Shown: in pieces, positions 39,219 to 51,873 of the stretch
Layout: every line of letters begins with the position of its first letter
Position numbering within the stretch: position 1 is the first letter of the stretch
NCBI RefSeq assembly: GCF_000516985.1
Contig: NW_006917091.1
Coordinates: forward strand, 5,948,518 to 6,012,517
Direction: 5' to 3'
Length of the DNA: 64,000 nt
Origin: Pestalotiopsis fici W106-1
Lineage: Eukaryota > Ascomycota > Sordariomycetes > Amphisphaeriales > Sporocadaceae
Made by a program: the position numbers and the translations under genes
The notes under the pieces: generated by a model
The model's input: only the letters and a program-made list of their open reading frames with translations
Databases searched by the model: none
Told to the model about the DNA's origin: nothing

Positions 39219-41155
39219 GATGATGGTGGGCTTTGAGGAAAGTATCAAGATTGATTAACGACTTAGTGTTCACTTGGCCCAAGAGGCAGAAAGTTTGTTG
39301 AGAGATCGGATGTTTGATTGCAAACAAAATTAGATTCTACTTTTACTCATAAAGTCGGAAGAAAACAAAGAGTCAACTCTCGGGGGGGGCCCGCTTTACG
39401 TCCGGCAACTCAACCGGTCATCTTGGGCATCTTGAACACGGGAAACCAGATTCGGCACGGCTGAGAGGCGACCGTGACCGCCTCAACAATGAATCAAGTC
39501 ACAAAAGAAAAACCTTGACCGACCTTCTGGAAGCCGTTCAAGAAGTATTAGACTGGGCACCGATAACCGTGAGGGAGGCCAAAAGCATTGTCCATGTGGA
39601 ACTTGACGGTCTCGACTAGCCAGACCCGTCGACAATTCTGGGAGGGCTTGCCATGATTGGGACTAGTTGTTGTCCAACGACACGAAGACAACACATGAGT
39701 CAAGGCTACCCTTCGGCGTTAAGGTGCCAGTTTGCTCGCCACGACCTGATTTTCATCGTGAGTAAATATGATCGAAATGCTACATAGCGACTATAGAAAT
39801 TCCATGGTATCTATTACAGACCAGTCTTGCGTCAATGGTGGCCCCGAAAAGCTGATCTCCTTATGACATGTATTTTGTAGAATACTTACATTCGGCTACC
39901 ACTCGACTGCCAGGCACGAGAAGAACTTTGGAAACATGACGTCGCGTAACGCCACCCCTGTTGGTCGTTGCCTCTGAAAATGTTTTCCCTTTTCCTTGAG
40001 GCTCCGGTGGCACCGGCGACCGACTACCGAGTGGAGACAACCGACTACCGTTTCCGTGTAACACGGCATCCTGCTTCCTGACTCTGCGCCAAGAGAAGCA
40101 CTTGACCATACCGGTGGAATGTGTGATGCTTAAAGAGCAGTCTGTCTGATCTTTTCTTTGCGTGGCCACTGGTTGAGACATCTCGAATCCGGAGGCCGCC
40201 ATCCAGGTCGAGCTGCCCAGATCCAGTGAGCGGAGCCCTGTTCTGCGAGATGTTAGAGTGAATACCCCTTTTCCCTCTGAGTCTAATACGGTAGCATTCA
40301 TATTGGGTGTTGGCACACACAGTGGAAGGCTCATATTCTGGTTGATTTTGGATTGGACATGCTCTCCTTTACATGGCTGCCGTCGCGATACCGAGGTCTT
40401 CCTGGTTGATGGATTTTTGTTCTGTCCTAGCAGTACCTCGGAGGTCCTGGTCTTCTTCTGATATATGAGGAGACGAATGTGGCTGACATACTGCCACGTT
40501 GATCATACATAGATGCTCGATTAGTTGAAATGCTGGAAATGCCCGATGCATGTTACCTCGACTGCATGGCACCCAAGAGAGGTCCACTAGAAAGCGATTT
40601 CTCATTCAGCCCTACGCGTGGATCTTTGGGGTCGGTCGCAGGTAGCTCCGTACACTTGGAAATCCGTTCCAGGGCCCGACAGCCGCTGCGCTGCAAGTAG
40701 GGCGAGTAATCTCAGCCGTGCTTTACCGAACATGCTTGGGCTGATGAACCTACAAGTACAGCTTGAGTATATTACATCTTAACAGAACGTGGACCCGTCT
40801 CCAGTCTTGCATCAGCCTGTTCATTATGTCCCAATCCTACAAAGAAGTCTCATCCCAGTCAACCAACCTTCTCTTTGATCCAAGGACTTGGGTAATTCCT
40901 ACGTACCGTGTTCTTGCATTGCAAATGGAATCGGCACATTTCCGACTGGGTGGGCGCGGCCTCCTAGGGGGGCCAGCGCTAACCCTAGCCTAGCCAGTAG
41001 CCAGCCCCTAAGGCCCCTGATAATGCTGAGTTTTTTTTGTGTTTTGTGACAAATCGTCGCGGCTCATGGTGTACACCTTAGTTTGACTACCAGCCGCCAG
41101 ATCTACCGAACGAGCAATCTTTAGGGTCAGTATATTGTAACCCTTTTGTTGCCTT

Positions 41156-41163
41156 TCCGCGGA
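41156..41163. promoter_or_regulatory. NIT4/NirA-type palindrome, distal
   Basis: TCCGCGGA, the palindrome bound by Neurospora NIT4, about 1.4 kb upstream of nrtA. A related CCGCGGAG (NirA-type CTCCGCGG on the other strand) lies at 41447-41454. Binding is inferred from consensus only. Confidence 0.35.
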
Positions 41164-41246
41164 AGTCACTGACTGGTGCTGTAGTATACTGACGCTCGAA
41201 TCCCTAGCCGCATAGGATTGGCCCAATCCAGAGCCCTCCAAGATAT

Positions 41247-42101
41247 AGATAAGCTATGCTTGTGCGACCATGATCGGGAACTTCTTGGCACACTTTCGAG
41301 ACGGGATTCTGGCTGGCTGAGGCTTTGTCGCCTCCTCATTTCATCTCTACCGCCCATCATTGGGACATCACGAAAAGATCCGGGGAAAGCAAGAAGACGA
41401 TCCAGATCTGCTTCTGCAGGTCTCGATGGGGCATCCCCAGACTTGCCGCGGAGATTCCTTCCTGACGTCGTTATCGAGCGTAGGCCAACGACAGTTCATA
41501 TGCTTATCTCTCGGCGGGTGGATCCGACTATTTTCGACGCGGCATACAACAGATAAGGTGACATTCACTACCCCCCGGCTTTGCTCTCACCATCCTTGAC
41601 AGCCCTTATCCATCTGCCAACCTGACGGCAATCTGTAGGCGGGCTAGGGTGATCCAATTCGCTTGATCATATCATCGATTAGCTGGGGGACTATTCCTTG
41701 CCGGCATTTTGGGGGGGCGGTGTTGTCGACCAGTCTGACAGCCGGAGAAACACATTTCAACCATGACACGAGACATAACAAAGACTTTATCTATGCCCAG
41801 AAAAACTTATCTCAAATCAAGCGTTCGTCGAAGCTGATTGTTGAGAACAGCTTCTTATCGAAAAGCAGTTCAGAAGTACCAAGGCCTTGGCCGTATAATC
41901 ATTTCGGTCCAAAACAGCGTTCTTTTGTACGAGTGTCACTCGACCGCTTGCTATTTCGCCGTGGGGGGTTATTGAATATACATCACCGACCAGAAGTCTG
42001 CGAATCTTCTGATTTCCCATATACTTGCCCACGCTAGAGCACTTGCTCCCAGAAATACTGGATCTTGTCATGCTTATCATTGATTGTCAATAAGCTTATC
42101 G
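41247..42101. promoter_or_regulatory. Cluster of HGATAA (AreA/NIT2-type) sites
   Basis: Nine GATA words on either strand: 41247-41252, 41471-41476, 41504-41509, 41551-41556, 41787-41792, 41807-41812, 41855-41860, 42074-42079 and 42096-42101. With equal base use roughly one would be expected by chance in this length. This fits nitrogen-metabolite control by a GATA factor, known for nitrate genes. Confidence 0.45.
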
Positions 42102-42293
42102 ACCTTTCTTCGAATCAACAATTAGTTTGGATTTGGTGGTTTCTGCTAGTGCCAGTTTCAATCTCTCTACTCAAGAACCAGGAACAGCAAGAAGACCGTT
42201 TGATAGCGGCTTGACGACATATTAGCTTTCCCAATTATACAGCCAGCTCCCGGTGGCCTTTCCCTAGACTGGAAACCACTCCACCACAATCTT

Positions 42294-42301
42294 CCGCGGA
42301 G
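42294..42301. promoter_or_regulatory. NIT4/NirA-type palindrome, proximal
   Basis: TCCGCGGA; with the next base (CCGCGGAG, 42295-42302) it also fits the Aspergillus NirA consensus CTCCGHGG on the other strand. It lies about 270 bp upstream of the nrtA ATG, a position typical for pathway-specific nitrate induction. Inferred from consensus. Confidence 0.5.
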
Positions 42302-42567
42302 AAGACGACTTTGGATGAGTGTGGAGGGTCTAAGAGGGTCCAGCCCACCTTGAAGCTGCAAATCCGGAGATGCTTATTGCAGGACTCGATATTTCATATT
42401 GAGAAAGAGCTCAATACTTGAAGCCTAGATATATAGGCGAAAGGTTCGTCGATATTGATATACTCAATTCATCGACAGGCGCCATCTGACCCATTGGCAA
42501 CCTTGCGAACCGTCCGCATCCATTCACTGCGATTTCTTGTATATTCGGAGATCATCTGGCGGACAGA

Positions 42568-44249
42568 ATGAAGCTATCTTACATTTGGACCGCTCCTGAG
42601 GTCAATCCCATTAACCGCAAAGCCCGCTCCATACCCTTTCTAAACCCTCTTAATGTCTATGGACGTGTTTTCTTCTTCTCGTGGTTTGGCTTCATGGTTG
42701 CCTTCTGGGCATGGTATACATTTCCACCACTGGTATGAAAAAATGACATGTTATGGTGGAGGGCTCCAAGTCGCTGACAAAAGTCCAGCTGTCACACACC
42801 ATCAAATCAAATCTTGGGCTTTCACCAGCTCAGGTAGCCAACTCAAATATTGTATCATTATGTGCTACGTAAGTATATGGGTCATGGGACTCGGGTTTCG
42901 AGTCCATGTGCTTACACTATAATTCTAGACTACTCATTCGGTTCATTGCTGGATCTCTTTGTGATCAGTTTGGGCCTCGTTGGGTATTCGCCGGCCTGCT
43001 TCTCATCGGCTCTATTCCACTCGGCCTGGCACCCCTCGTTCATGATGCCACCGGCCTATATGTCAGTCGGTTCTTCATGGGTATTCTTGGAGGCGCTTTC
43101 GTCCCTTGCATGGTCTGGTCGACTGGCTTCTTCGACAAGAATGTCGTAGGTACTGCCAACGCATTGACCGGCGGGTGGGGAAATGCTGGTGGAGGTATAA
43201 CCTACTTTATCATGCCGGCTGTCTTTGATTCTCTCAAGGGACGTGGATATACTGACGGTCAGGCTTGGCGTATCACCTTTATCGTTCCATTGATCATTGT
43301 CATTGCCACGGCGCTGGGTATGATCGTGTTCTGCCCGGATACTCCGACCGGCAAGTGGTCCGAAAGACACCTCCACGCCAACGTCAACCTTAACGCCCAC
43401 GGTGTCGAGACTCCTACTGATGGAGCGCGGACTCCGACGGGTGGTGTTGTTGATGTCCCTGGGGTCGTTACCGATAAGGACGATGCGAATGGCTATCCGG
43501 TCAGCGAGGAAAAGGACAGTAAGGCAGTACCTAAACATGGCTCCAACTGGGACCATGAGGCAGCCATGACAAAGGAGGAGATGCGTGTGACGGCCAAGGG
43601 TGAAGTTGTGGCTAAGCCATCATTCGCAGAAGGCATGCGAGTACTTTGCTGCCTTCAGACTGCTTTCCACGTTGCAACCTACTTTTGCTCATTCGGCGGC
43701 GAGTTGGCCATCAACTCCATCCTGGGCGCATACTACCTCAAGAATTTCCCCTCCCTTGGCCAAACCAAGGCGTCCAACTGGGCTGCCATGTTTGGCTTTC
43801 TCAATTTTGTCACTCGGCCCCTCGGCGGCATGGTCAGCGACTTGATCTTTCGGGCGACAGGTCACAGCCTCTGGGGCAAAAAGATTTGGATCATGGTGTG
43901 CGGGTGTCTGACGGGTATCCTCCTCATCGTCATTGGGCGGGTAGACCCACACGATCAGTCGACCATGTTTGGCCTCATTGCCCTCATGGCCGTGTTTCTC
44001 GAAGCGGGTAACGGAGCCAACTTTTCGCTCGTACCACATGTTCACCCGCATGCCAACGGCTTTGTCTCGGGCACCACGGGCGCGGGCGGCAACCTCGGCG
44101 GCGTCGTGTTTGCCATCATCTTTCGCTTCATGGAGAATGGCACGGATTACGCCAGGGCCTTTTGGATCATTGGCATCATGATGATTGCTTTGAATCTTGT
44201 ATTTTCATGGGTCAAGCCTCTACCAGCGGGCCAGATTGGGGGCCGTTGA
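42568..44249 (+). CDS. nrtA: High-affinity nitrate transporter (NRT2/CrnA family)
   Basis: Three exons (42568-42732, 42789-42868, 42929-44249) encode 521 residues. It is a 12-segment major facilitator of the nitrate-nitrite porter family. The N-terminus ([21 protein letters not shown]) and the first membrane segment ([19 protein letters not shown]) are typical. [15 protein letters not shown] is the MFS loop 2-3 signature. The nitrate signature [16 protein letters not shown] is present, with its partner [11 protein letters not shown] in the second half. A hydrophilic loop of about 90 residues separates segments 6 and 7, as in Aspergillus NrtA. The plasma-membrane protein imports nitrate with protons. 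No nitrate or nitrite reductase gene is adjacent in the window. Promoter sites suggest nitrogen control. Confidence 0.95.
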
Positions 44250-45553
44250 GAGGGTGACTTGTGTGCAATGTTGAGCGACCTTGGTTTTTTTTCTTTCTTT
44301 TTTTTCTTTTTTTTTTCAAGATCATCATCTCTCTTGTCTTTTCTTGATGACACCAAGGCGCAAAGGGGTCGGGAGCGGAGACCTTTTGGTAGATTCTGCG
44401 GGTTGAAGCCGAAGGGGGGGGGAAAAAAAAGGAGCGAAAACGATGATGATACCTTTTGTTATTTTGTTTAATTGAGCGGGTATGAAAATATAGTCTACAT
44501 GATTCTGGTTGGTTTTCTTGCATAGGATAGTTCCGTTCGTGACACCCCTTTTGTGATATTGGACCAGCGAAATAACTTACCTAATCAAGACGGATGCCAA
44601 AATGATGCAGTAAAATCCGGAGACTGATTGTCAAACACCTTAATATCCGTGATTAGAGGAGAGAGAAAAAACAAAGTTAGATTAGAGAATGAGTACAAGT
44701 ATACAGGTTGATCGACAGCCGCGACTACCGATTCGGGCGAAGTGGCAACGGGAAAACAGGAGCTGTCCCGTCCCGACCAACCACGACACAAAACCATTCC
44801 CGAATCTGGAAATGCTGTTTATATTCCCTTTTGGAATGACAGGAATTCCAACGCACGTGCATTTTGACTGCAACAATGTATAAAAGACACGGTCTCGACC
44901 TTGGTACTCAGTATGCTGCTGTAATGTAAAATGATTCAATGTAACAAATCCCGGCCCCAGACTTTTTTTTCTCCTTGTTCCCCTTGTCCAAGAGCCGAGG
45001 GGAGTTCCCTGCTCAGAAGCGTGGTCCGGGTTCCATTGCATAACGGTCCGCAAATGGCTAATATATATCAAACAGACTTGTATATAAAAACCATATTTTG
45101 ACAACCATGCAAAATAGAAAATAACGAGGTCATTAATTTAAAAGGCTTCTAGAGGTTTTTTTTTTTTTTAATTTACGCTTTGCCGGCGTCCTCCACTCTA
45201 TAGACATGCTACCTTGATCATACATGACATTATTAAAAAACAAGGAAAACTGGGCAATAATGTTATGAGATTCGTTTTTGGAATGCAAAATATGCAAGAG
45301 CCGCAACCGAGCCCCGTACCCGTCGTCGGTGGGAACTCGAAACCCATTTTTTGTTTCCCCCTTTGCAGATCACCAGATGGCTCTGCAAAGACTATGCGCG
45401 CGCGATTGAAAAACCAGTGTATCCTCACTTCAAGCGACAAGGAAAGAACCATGCAAAGTAAAACCGTTTTGTGTGATTGAAAATACTAAAACTCTACCTC
45501 ACAATGCTGAATTGAAAAAGAATCAAGAAAAGTAACCATGGTGGTTGCTTTCT
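44250..45553. other. Intergenic between convergent nrtA and GPI protein gene
   Basis: 1.3 kb of 3' sequence with T-rich tracts near 44286-44317 and 45157-45171. No gene recognised. Confidence 0.5.
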
Positions 45554-46392
45554 TTACAGAGCAAAGACGGCAGCGAGGGCCAGGGATCCGAACAGAGCCA
45601 GGGATCCAGCGAGAGAACGGCCAGCTCCACTGATAATGGGAGTAGAGGTGGCGTTGGAAGCGGACGTGCTGGTGGCAGAGGTCTTGGTCACGCTGGACAG
45701 AGTGGAAGAAGCGGCGCCGCTGGCAGTGGTGACGGCGGTGCTGCTAGAGTTGGCAATGATGGTGGTGGCCTCGGCGTAGGTGGAAGTGCTGGTGGTGGTG
45801 GGCTCGGCGACGTAGGTGGTGGGCTCGGCGGCGTAGGTAGTAGCCTCAGTGGTGGCCTCAGTGGTGGCAGAGGAGATCACAGTGGTAGGGTAGCCGCCGG
45901 CGCTGGTGGTGGCAGCAGCAGTGGTGGCAACAGTGGTGGTGCTGTCGTCGCTGGTGGTGGCTACAATGTGGAAGGGGAACGAGTACTGGAAGATGGACGT
46001 GTCGCTCTCCAGGGTGATCTTGATACCGTAGGTGGCGGCATCACCGAGAGAAGAGTCCACAGCCCAAGAGTAGCTACCAGCTCCGTTGTCAACACCAGCT
46101 ACGATAGTCAGTCAGTGTTTGTTCTTTCTATAGAGTTTCCAACTCGGCACGAGTCTAGTAACTTACTGGCAAAGGAGCCAAGGTCCTGAAGAGTGGTAGA
46201 GTCGGCACCACCGAGCAGAGACAGGGTCACGGTCTCGTCAGTGTAGGAGCTGGCATCCCAAACAACAGTGTAAGTCGAGCCGGCAGAGACATTCTCGTCC
46301 TTGGCGGGGGTGGACAGAGCATCGAAGCCTGAAGTCTGGGCGACGGCGGAGGCGGCAAAGGCCACAATGGCAGCAGAGATGGTGTAGCGCAT
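45554..46392 (-). CDS. GPI-anchored Ser/Thr-rich cell wall protein, Kre9/Knh1-like N-terminus
   Basis: Two exons on the minus strand, 46167-46392 and 45554-46098, 256 residues. A signal peptide (MRYTISAAIVAFAASAVAQ) is followed by an Ig-like beta domain (about 20-125) with the pattern of Kre9/Knh1 N-terminal domains: FDALSTPAKDENVSAGSTY, VVWDASS, VTLSLLGG and a Trp in YSWAVD. Residues 125-225 are a Thr/Ser-rich stalk with TTEAT and AEPTT repeats, a likely O-mannosylation region. The C-terminus is a GPI signal: small residues (SGAG) then a hydrophobic tail ending LAAVFAL. It probably sits on the plasma membrane or wall. Related fungal proteins are numerous and mostly uncharacterised. Confidence 0.88.
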
Positions 46393-47951
46393 CTTGACGG
46401 TTTTTTGAATTGTCGTTTGTTTGTTTTTTTGAATATTAGAAGTATTAGAATATACGTCTATGAAAAGAAACAAGCTGGAATCACTGAATTAAGCGATCGG
46501 CCGAGACGGGAAAGAATGAATGAATGGATATAGAGAAGACCGTTCCGGGGAGGGAGGGGTGTTGCTCTATGGGGGTGAATGAGTGACTTATAAAAAGAGT
46601 GTGGGAAGGCTGAGTATTTGCCAATTGGTAAAGAATGTGGTAGACGAGAAAAAATGTCTGTCCTGTTTGGGTTGAGAGGAGGTGGAAAGAAAGAGAGGAG
46701 GAAGAGAAGAAGATGCCGGCATGGATAGACGATGAGAAAAAGCGCAGCCAGTCCGGCGTACGCACCAGCGGGCAGGCGGCACAGCACGGACGGGGCGCGC
46801 CTCCATTCGAGGGTCGCGATGGTGGATGATATGACAGGCAGACGAACATGGGCCGCCGCCCGGCTGACTTGCACTAAACTGCCTGACTGTGTGTGTGAGA
46901 GTTGACCGAAAGGCCCTGGACCTGGACCTGGACACCCCCAAAACACACACACACAGAGAGACAGAGCCCAGCATACCTACACTGAAGGGACCCAGACAAA
47001 TGGGAATCCGTTATTGATCCATCCCTCCCATTCTATCCATCCAGCTAGACTCTAACTACTTACCTAGGTTACCTAGCCCAGCCCACCTGCCCCAAGCCAA
47101 TACCTGATCGGACCAACAAGCCAAGAGGGAAGACGACAAGAGTAAAAAAAATAACCAAATCTCCAGTCGGCTAGGCAGGATGGGGTCAATTGAGCCGCTG
47201 TCTGCTCGTCTGCGCCGCTGCATCATACCCACCCAGTCTACCTTAATCTAGTTACAACGCGCGTGCTGCAAATAGACTTGAGGAGTCACTTGGGCGAACA
47301 CCCTGAATGATTGAAATTACCCGGGCTAAACTGTTACGTCGTTTGCTGAGCGGCTGGCGGGCGCGGGGCCTCTGCTAACTACTAGTTCAACTTGCCCACG
47401 CAGCAAAATACTGGGGAACATTGAATGGAATTGCACCGCGCGCATACCTAACTTCCACCTCTAGGGTACGCATGGACCCAACGTCCATGTCAATCTCCCG
47501 TCGGCCGCTGGGTCTCCAGTGGGAAGGATTGGCGACGACAGAAGTTGGTCTGTTTTTTTCTTTCTTGGTGTTTGACACGGATAAGGGGAGGGGAGGGGGG
47601 TTCTGCACCACAAGTTTGTCAGAATCTTTTCAAGCCGAGCGGCCGGTAATGGACTAGGATAGCTAGTGGTGGGAATTGTGTATTCGTAGGTAGGACCAGT
47701 TAATATTTCTCTCTTACACGAGCAATACCTGCCCAATACACTACTCACCCCATTTCTCATCGCCACAGCCTGGGCAGCCTACGTAACTTGATCATTAAAT
47801 TTAATATCATTTCGAGCCCATTCCTCGATCTTGAATGGTCCACTCGTACTGAAAACAGCACGCCGAACGCGCACCTAAGCTACGTGGTCGCAAAACCCGC
47901 AGTGGACATGATGTGATGAGAGAGAAAGTAGTGTAGCGGAAGAGGAAGAAT

Positions 47952-47970
47952 GAATAATAATAATAATAAT
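47952..47970. repeat. (AAT)n microsatellite
   Basis: About six AAT units seen directly in the gene-free region. Confidence 0.7.
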
Positions 47971-48335
47971 GCTGCAGCATGGTGGATGTACCTAAAAAAG
48001 TAAGCAGAGTAGTAGTTCGGAGGAATAGAACAAACTAAGCGAAATTTCCCCTGCAGAAGTTCAGAAAAAAGTCTACATTACATTAGGTGCGCTGAGCTTC
48101 TTTTCAGCCCTTGGCACTTGTTGAATGCTATTGGCCGCCGACGATGGCTCAGCGTTGCCCTTATGCAAGGACGAACCCCCTACCACCCTACCTAGCCCAG
48201 ACCAGACCATGCTCATCCTTGTCCATGCTTTGCTGACACGCGGGACAGGACTCCCAAAGTGACTCCGACCGATGGAATGGATGATGGATGCATGGCCTTG
48301 TTGGCGCTTGTATTGTGGGAATCTGGACCCGGTGC

Positions 48336-48353
48336 TTGCCTGCCTGCCTGCCT
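48336..48353. repeat. (TGCC)n microsatellite
   Basis: Four TGCC units seen directly in the gene-free region. Confidence 0.65.
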
Positions 48354-48883
48354 AAAAAGAAGAGGACCATCTTTGTGTGTGTGCGAGTCGTAAAAGTTGA
48401 CTTCCAACTCCTATTGCTATACGATGACAAAGTGAGAGAACATTGCCGAGAATAGGGATACAAATGAGCCAAGCAATCATGCCCCATGGGTGGGCAGGAA
48501 GGACTTCGTATAAGTAAGAAGGGGATAAGTTGCGATGATGGCTGTGTGAGCGCAACTCGTCTAGGGTTCGGAACAGGTCACAAGTAACAAAATATGCGAG
48601 GGGTCATTTCCATGTGTCTCTCTCTGGGCATTATTCGCCCATTCATGCTGGATTGACAGGTCGGCTCCTCTGTCTGCATGGGCAAAATTGCTCAAAAGGG
48701 TACATGGCGTGAATGGCGTCTTGGTTATGCTTGGCTAGCTGTCCCTGTTCTGTCCCAAAAGCAATTTCCTGTCCCCAAGCCCAAAAAGCTTGGCATGAAG
48801 TTTGTTCCTGTTCCTTTAACCACCAGTCATCACATCACCCCATCCGCGCTTCCAATCACGGAAGTCTTCCGAGTCACGGTCGG

Positions 48884-48906
48884 TTTTTTTTTTTTTTTTT
48901 TTTTTT
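48884..48906. repeat. Poly-T run of 23
   Basis: An uninterrupted T run, read directly. Its length may be affected by sequencing or assembly error. Confidence 0.7.
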
Positions 48907-51873
48907 CCCTCTGTCGACATCCCTTCCACATCCCTAGCCTATTTACCAGGTATTTCAAGGTGGTAAACCGCCGTCTTTCTGACTAGTATTTTTCTTTATT
49001 CAAGTTTCAGCCACCAGATTGGATTGACATCATGGTACATAAGTCGTGAGATTCGCCAGTCTTTACAAACTACTCTCCCTAACAACTATCTGCGTGAATC
49101 AATCGGCCTCATTACGGGGTCCATCAGGCTGCCTCACCAGCGGCTCAGCTTGGATACTATAGAGAGCAAACGAGGAAAAGATCTGCAGCCCCAAGTCCAG
49201 CAAAAAAAAAGGCAGCATTGGCAAACCAAGCGAGAAGCGACCGGCCCGAGCTAAACCGTCTCACCAAGAGAAAAGAGAGATTAACGTATGACAGATCAAA
49301 ACCACTTCGGATCTCGATAGTGCATCTTTCTTTCAACTGAGCTTAAAAAAAAGGTAAAACTTGGTAAGACATCGTCTAGTACATGACATCCACATGGTAA
49401 TACTACGTAAATGTATTTACTTCAACCTGCTTGTCTCTACCGTCTATTCCTGAGAAAACTAGCCCTTGAAAATGGCTCACCACGGTGATCTATCCTAGCT
49501 TGCCTAGACAGGTGCTCGTATAGTCGGTCGATCAAATGATTCAAATCCTCCTTCGGCCGCCCGCTACGGCCGCCAATGCCCTGTTTCAGTGGGTTTCCCC
49601 TTCGCTTGCTTGCTAGGTCACTTCGATCATGTATTCACTCACCACCGAGAGCATTCAAGAGGATTGTCAAATCAAGGTGGGAAAATTTGATCTCATGGTT
49701 CCCAGGGACCCGTTCGTCTCTACTTTACCGCTGACCGTGCCCCCATTAAGTCAGCTCTTATTGACCAGATTCAGCAGCCAATATAATGCACGTCTGACAG
49801 GACAAAAAAACGCGTGCGTGTGTTTTACTACTCTTCATGGTTATGTGCCGCCCTTTCCCATTACACCAAAATCTCACGCTGTGCTGGCATTATTGAAAAA
49901 GTATTCATTCCATGAGACCCAACCATGTAGTGTCATACGTTACTGGCGCCTTTCTTTGATCTTGTCTCATTCGCCACGCCGCGGTTAGCCCTTGCTGGGA
50001 ACAATCTCAGCCACCCATGCGGTAAATGGACTGCTGACAGTAAAGAGAAACTATACCATTAAGGAAACCATCTCAGCTTTGTCTCTCTAAAAAAACTGTT
50101 TCTTTTTTTGGACAGCACCTAAAGTGGTTTTTTTTCGTCCTTCTCTCAGCCCTACCAAACCGGTTCCACCGAAAACAGGTCTACAACCATCGTGACCCAT
50201 GTCGTCGGTGACGAGCCAGTGAGGCAGGTGTTGGGGCCCAATGCTGGCGGTGCAGCCAGTTTTTGGAAATAATGGAGTCAACCACCGCCGTGTTATGGAG
50301 TCTCGTCGCTCGGTACTCCGTAGTTTACACACTCAGCCTTGGCGCTAGCACTCTTTAACAAATACGAATATGCGAATTTCAAGATTTCCCTGACCCCGAG
50401 TTTCATGTTTTTATCTTATTTCTTTTTCCCGGCAGCCGGGTGGCCTGCTGGGTTCATATCGTGGGGTATTTCATGATGCAATCCTTTTGGGGTACAATGC
50501 ATTCCAATGCGCATGTCAATGACTGGAAAGAAGTGCCGCAGCCAGACTTAGAATTATTCTACAAGCGTCAGCCCACGACCACACTGGCCTGCCATTGGGG
50601 CAAACAAAACAAACACTACTGCTCTCATCCAGAGAGAGAATAGATAGTAGTCTGGACACCATCTCAACGCATAGACAAGAGTGACGTTGCATCCTACCCC
50701 CGAAAAGAGAGAGAATACCAAGCCAGTGGTTGCATCCACATAGTCGCCCATCCTTATCTCCGCACCGACGGCAATTGAATAATCGAATAATGGGATACGA
50801 GCAACACTGGATTACCACATGACCTACTAACTCACCCCTTCGCTGGATAAGGCTTCGTGTGAGCAGTACTTTCAGACAAAGAGTAGGGAGAAACTGGAAC
50901 CATGCTGTCGGTGTCGGCACTTCAGTGTATTTCGAGATCCAAAATGGGAAGAAGAAAGCGACTGTCAGAATACTACTTCAGCAGGGCTAATTGAAGTAAG
51001 CTACATGATGACGTGCCTCGAACAATCATGCCTTAGCCTTGTTATTTTGCAAAAGCTGTGCCGTATAGTTGCTTTCAACAGGTTCAGCCTGATTCCAGTC
51101 GCTACAATGCTTGGGCCCTCATCCATTCGTTCGCAAGGCAGTTGATGTGACTCACATGAACAAATCTTTCATGTAGATCGGCGGCGTTGCAATGAATACG
51201 AGGTGTTTACTGGGGATGACATTTCGATTTACAAAAATCTAGAGTAGTGTCGAAAAATGTAACTGTAACACTCGGATTGTTCGATTGGTTGAAGAATGAT
51301 TCCATACTCGACAATACGACGTCCAAGCTTCTGGTATCGCGATACAGCCTCACAATGCCCGAGCCAAGAGAGAAATGGCATAAGCTCAGGCTATGCTTCT
51401 TGGGCCGTTTCATCGTGATTCTTTTCCACCCGAACATGACATATCTGAACCACACAGTCTTTAGGGCCTAGCACAACCAGTCCTCATCTGTGTGAGGCGA
51501 TGCCGTCCAAAGATGATTCAACTTGCGACCAAGTGACCTATTGGGGAGATTCGTGATTCAAACATCTTCTCATTTTACCAAGGTGCTCACATCGATTCTC
51601 TCTGCGAATTAAATATAGTGCCTCTGAATGACTCAAGCTCCAGGTCTGTTTTCCGACTCAACGGCTACAAAAAACCTAAAAGCCGGAGCAAATCCCTTTT
51701 TTAAGATGACCATGTCCATGATCATACAATCAAACCTTGACGCCATAACCATTGGAGCGCTCTGATCATAAGTAGACCGAGCCGCTCCAATTCAAGAAAA
51801 GTGGTTTTTTTTGCCGGGAGGAAACACAACGCCCAACCCATTTGTGCAAGAAACTCCTCGTGAAGGAAAGTCG

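Larger units (their letters stand above)
39219..42567. other. 3.3 kb intergenic region upstream of nrtA
   Basis: No gene or pseudogene is supported on either strand. The right half (41.1-42.4 kb) is rich in GATA words and has two TCCGCGGA palindromes, annotated separately. A TATATA sequence lies at 42430-42435, about 130 bp before the nrtA ATG. The left half shows scattered short frames only. Confidence 0.5.
46393..51873. other. 5.5 kb gene-free region
   Basis: The longest stretch without a supported gene. The left part is the promoter and pyrimidine-rich leader of the GPI gene. It contains an AC tract (46941-46954), (AAT)n at 47952-47970, (TGCC)n at 48336-48353 and a run of 23 T at 48884-48906. 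Open frames (for example 49629-49988 plus, 50516-50920 minus) show no domain, splice-consistent extension or conserved pattern. A noncoding RNA cannot be excluded. Confidence 0.5.

Noticed and set aside
45545..46189. Gly-rich 214-codon plus-strand frame
   Set aside because: It is the antisense of the Thr/Ser-rich stalk of the GPI-anchored protein.
38248..46392. A secondary-metabolite or nitrate-assimilation gene cluster
   Set aside because: Only one nitrate transporter is present; no reductase, synthase, P450 or cluster regulator is visible nearby.
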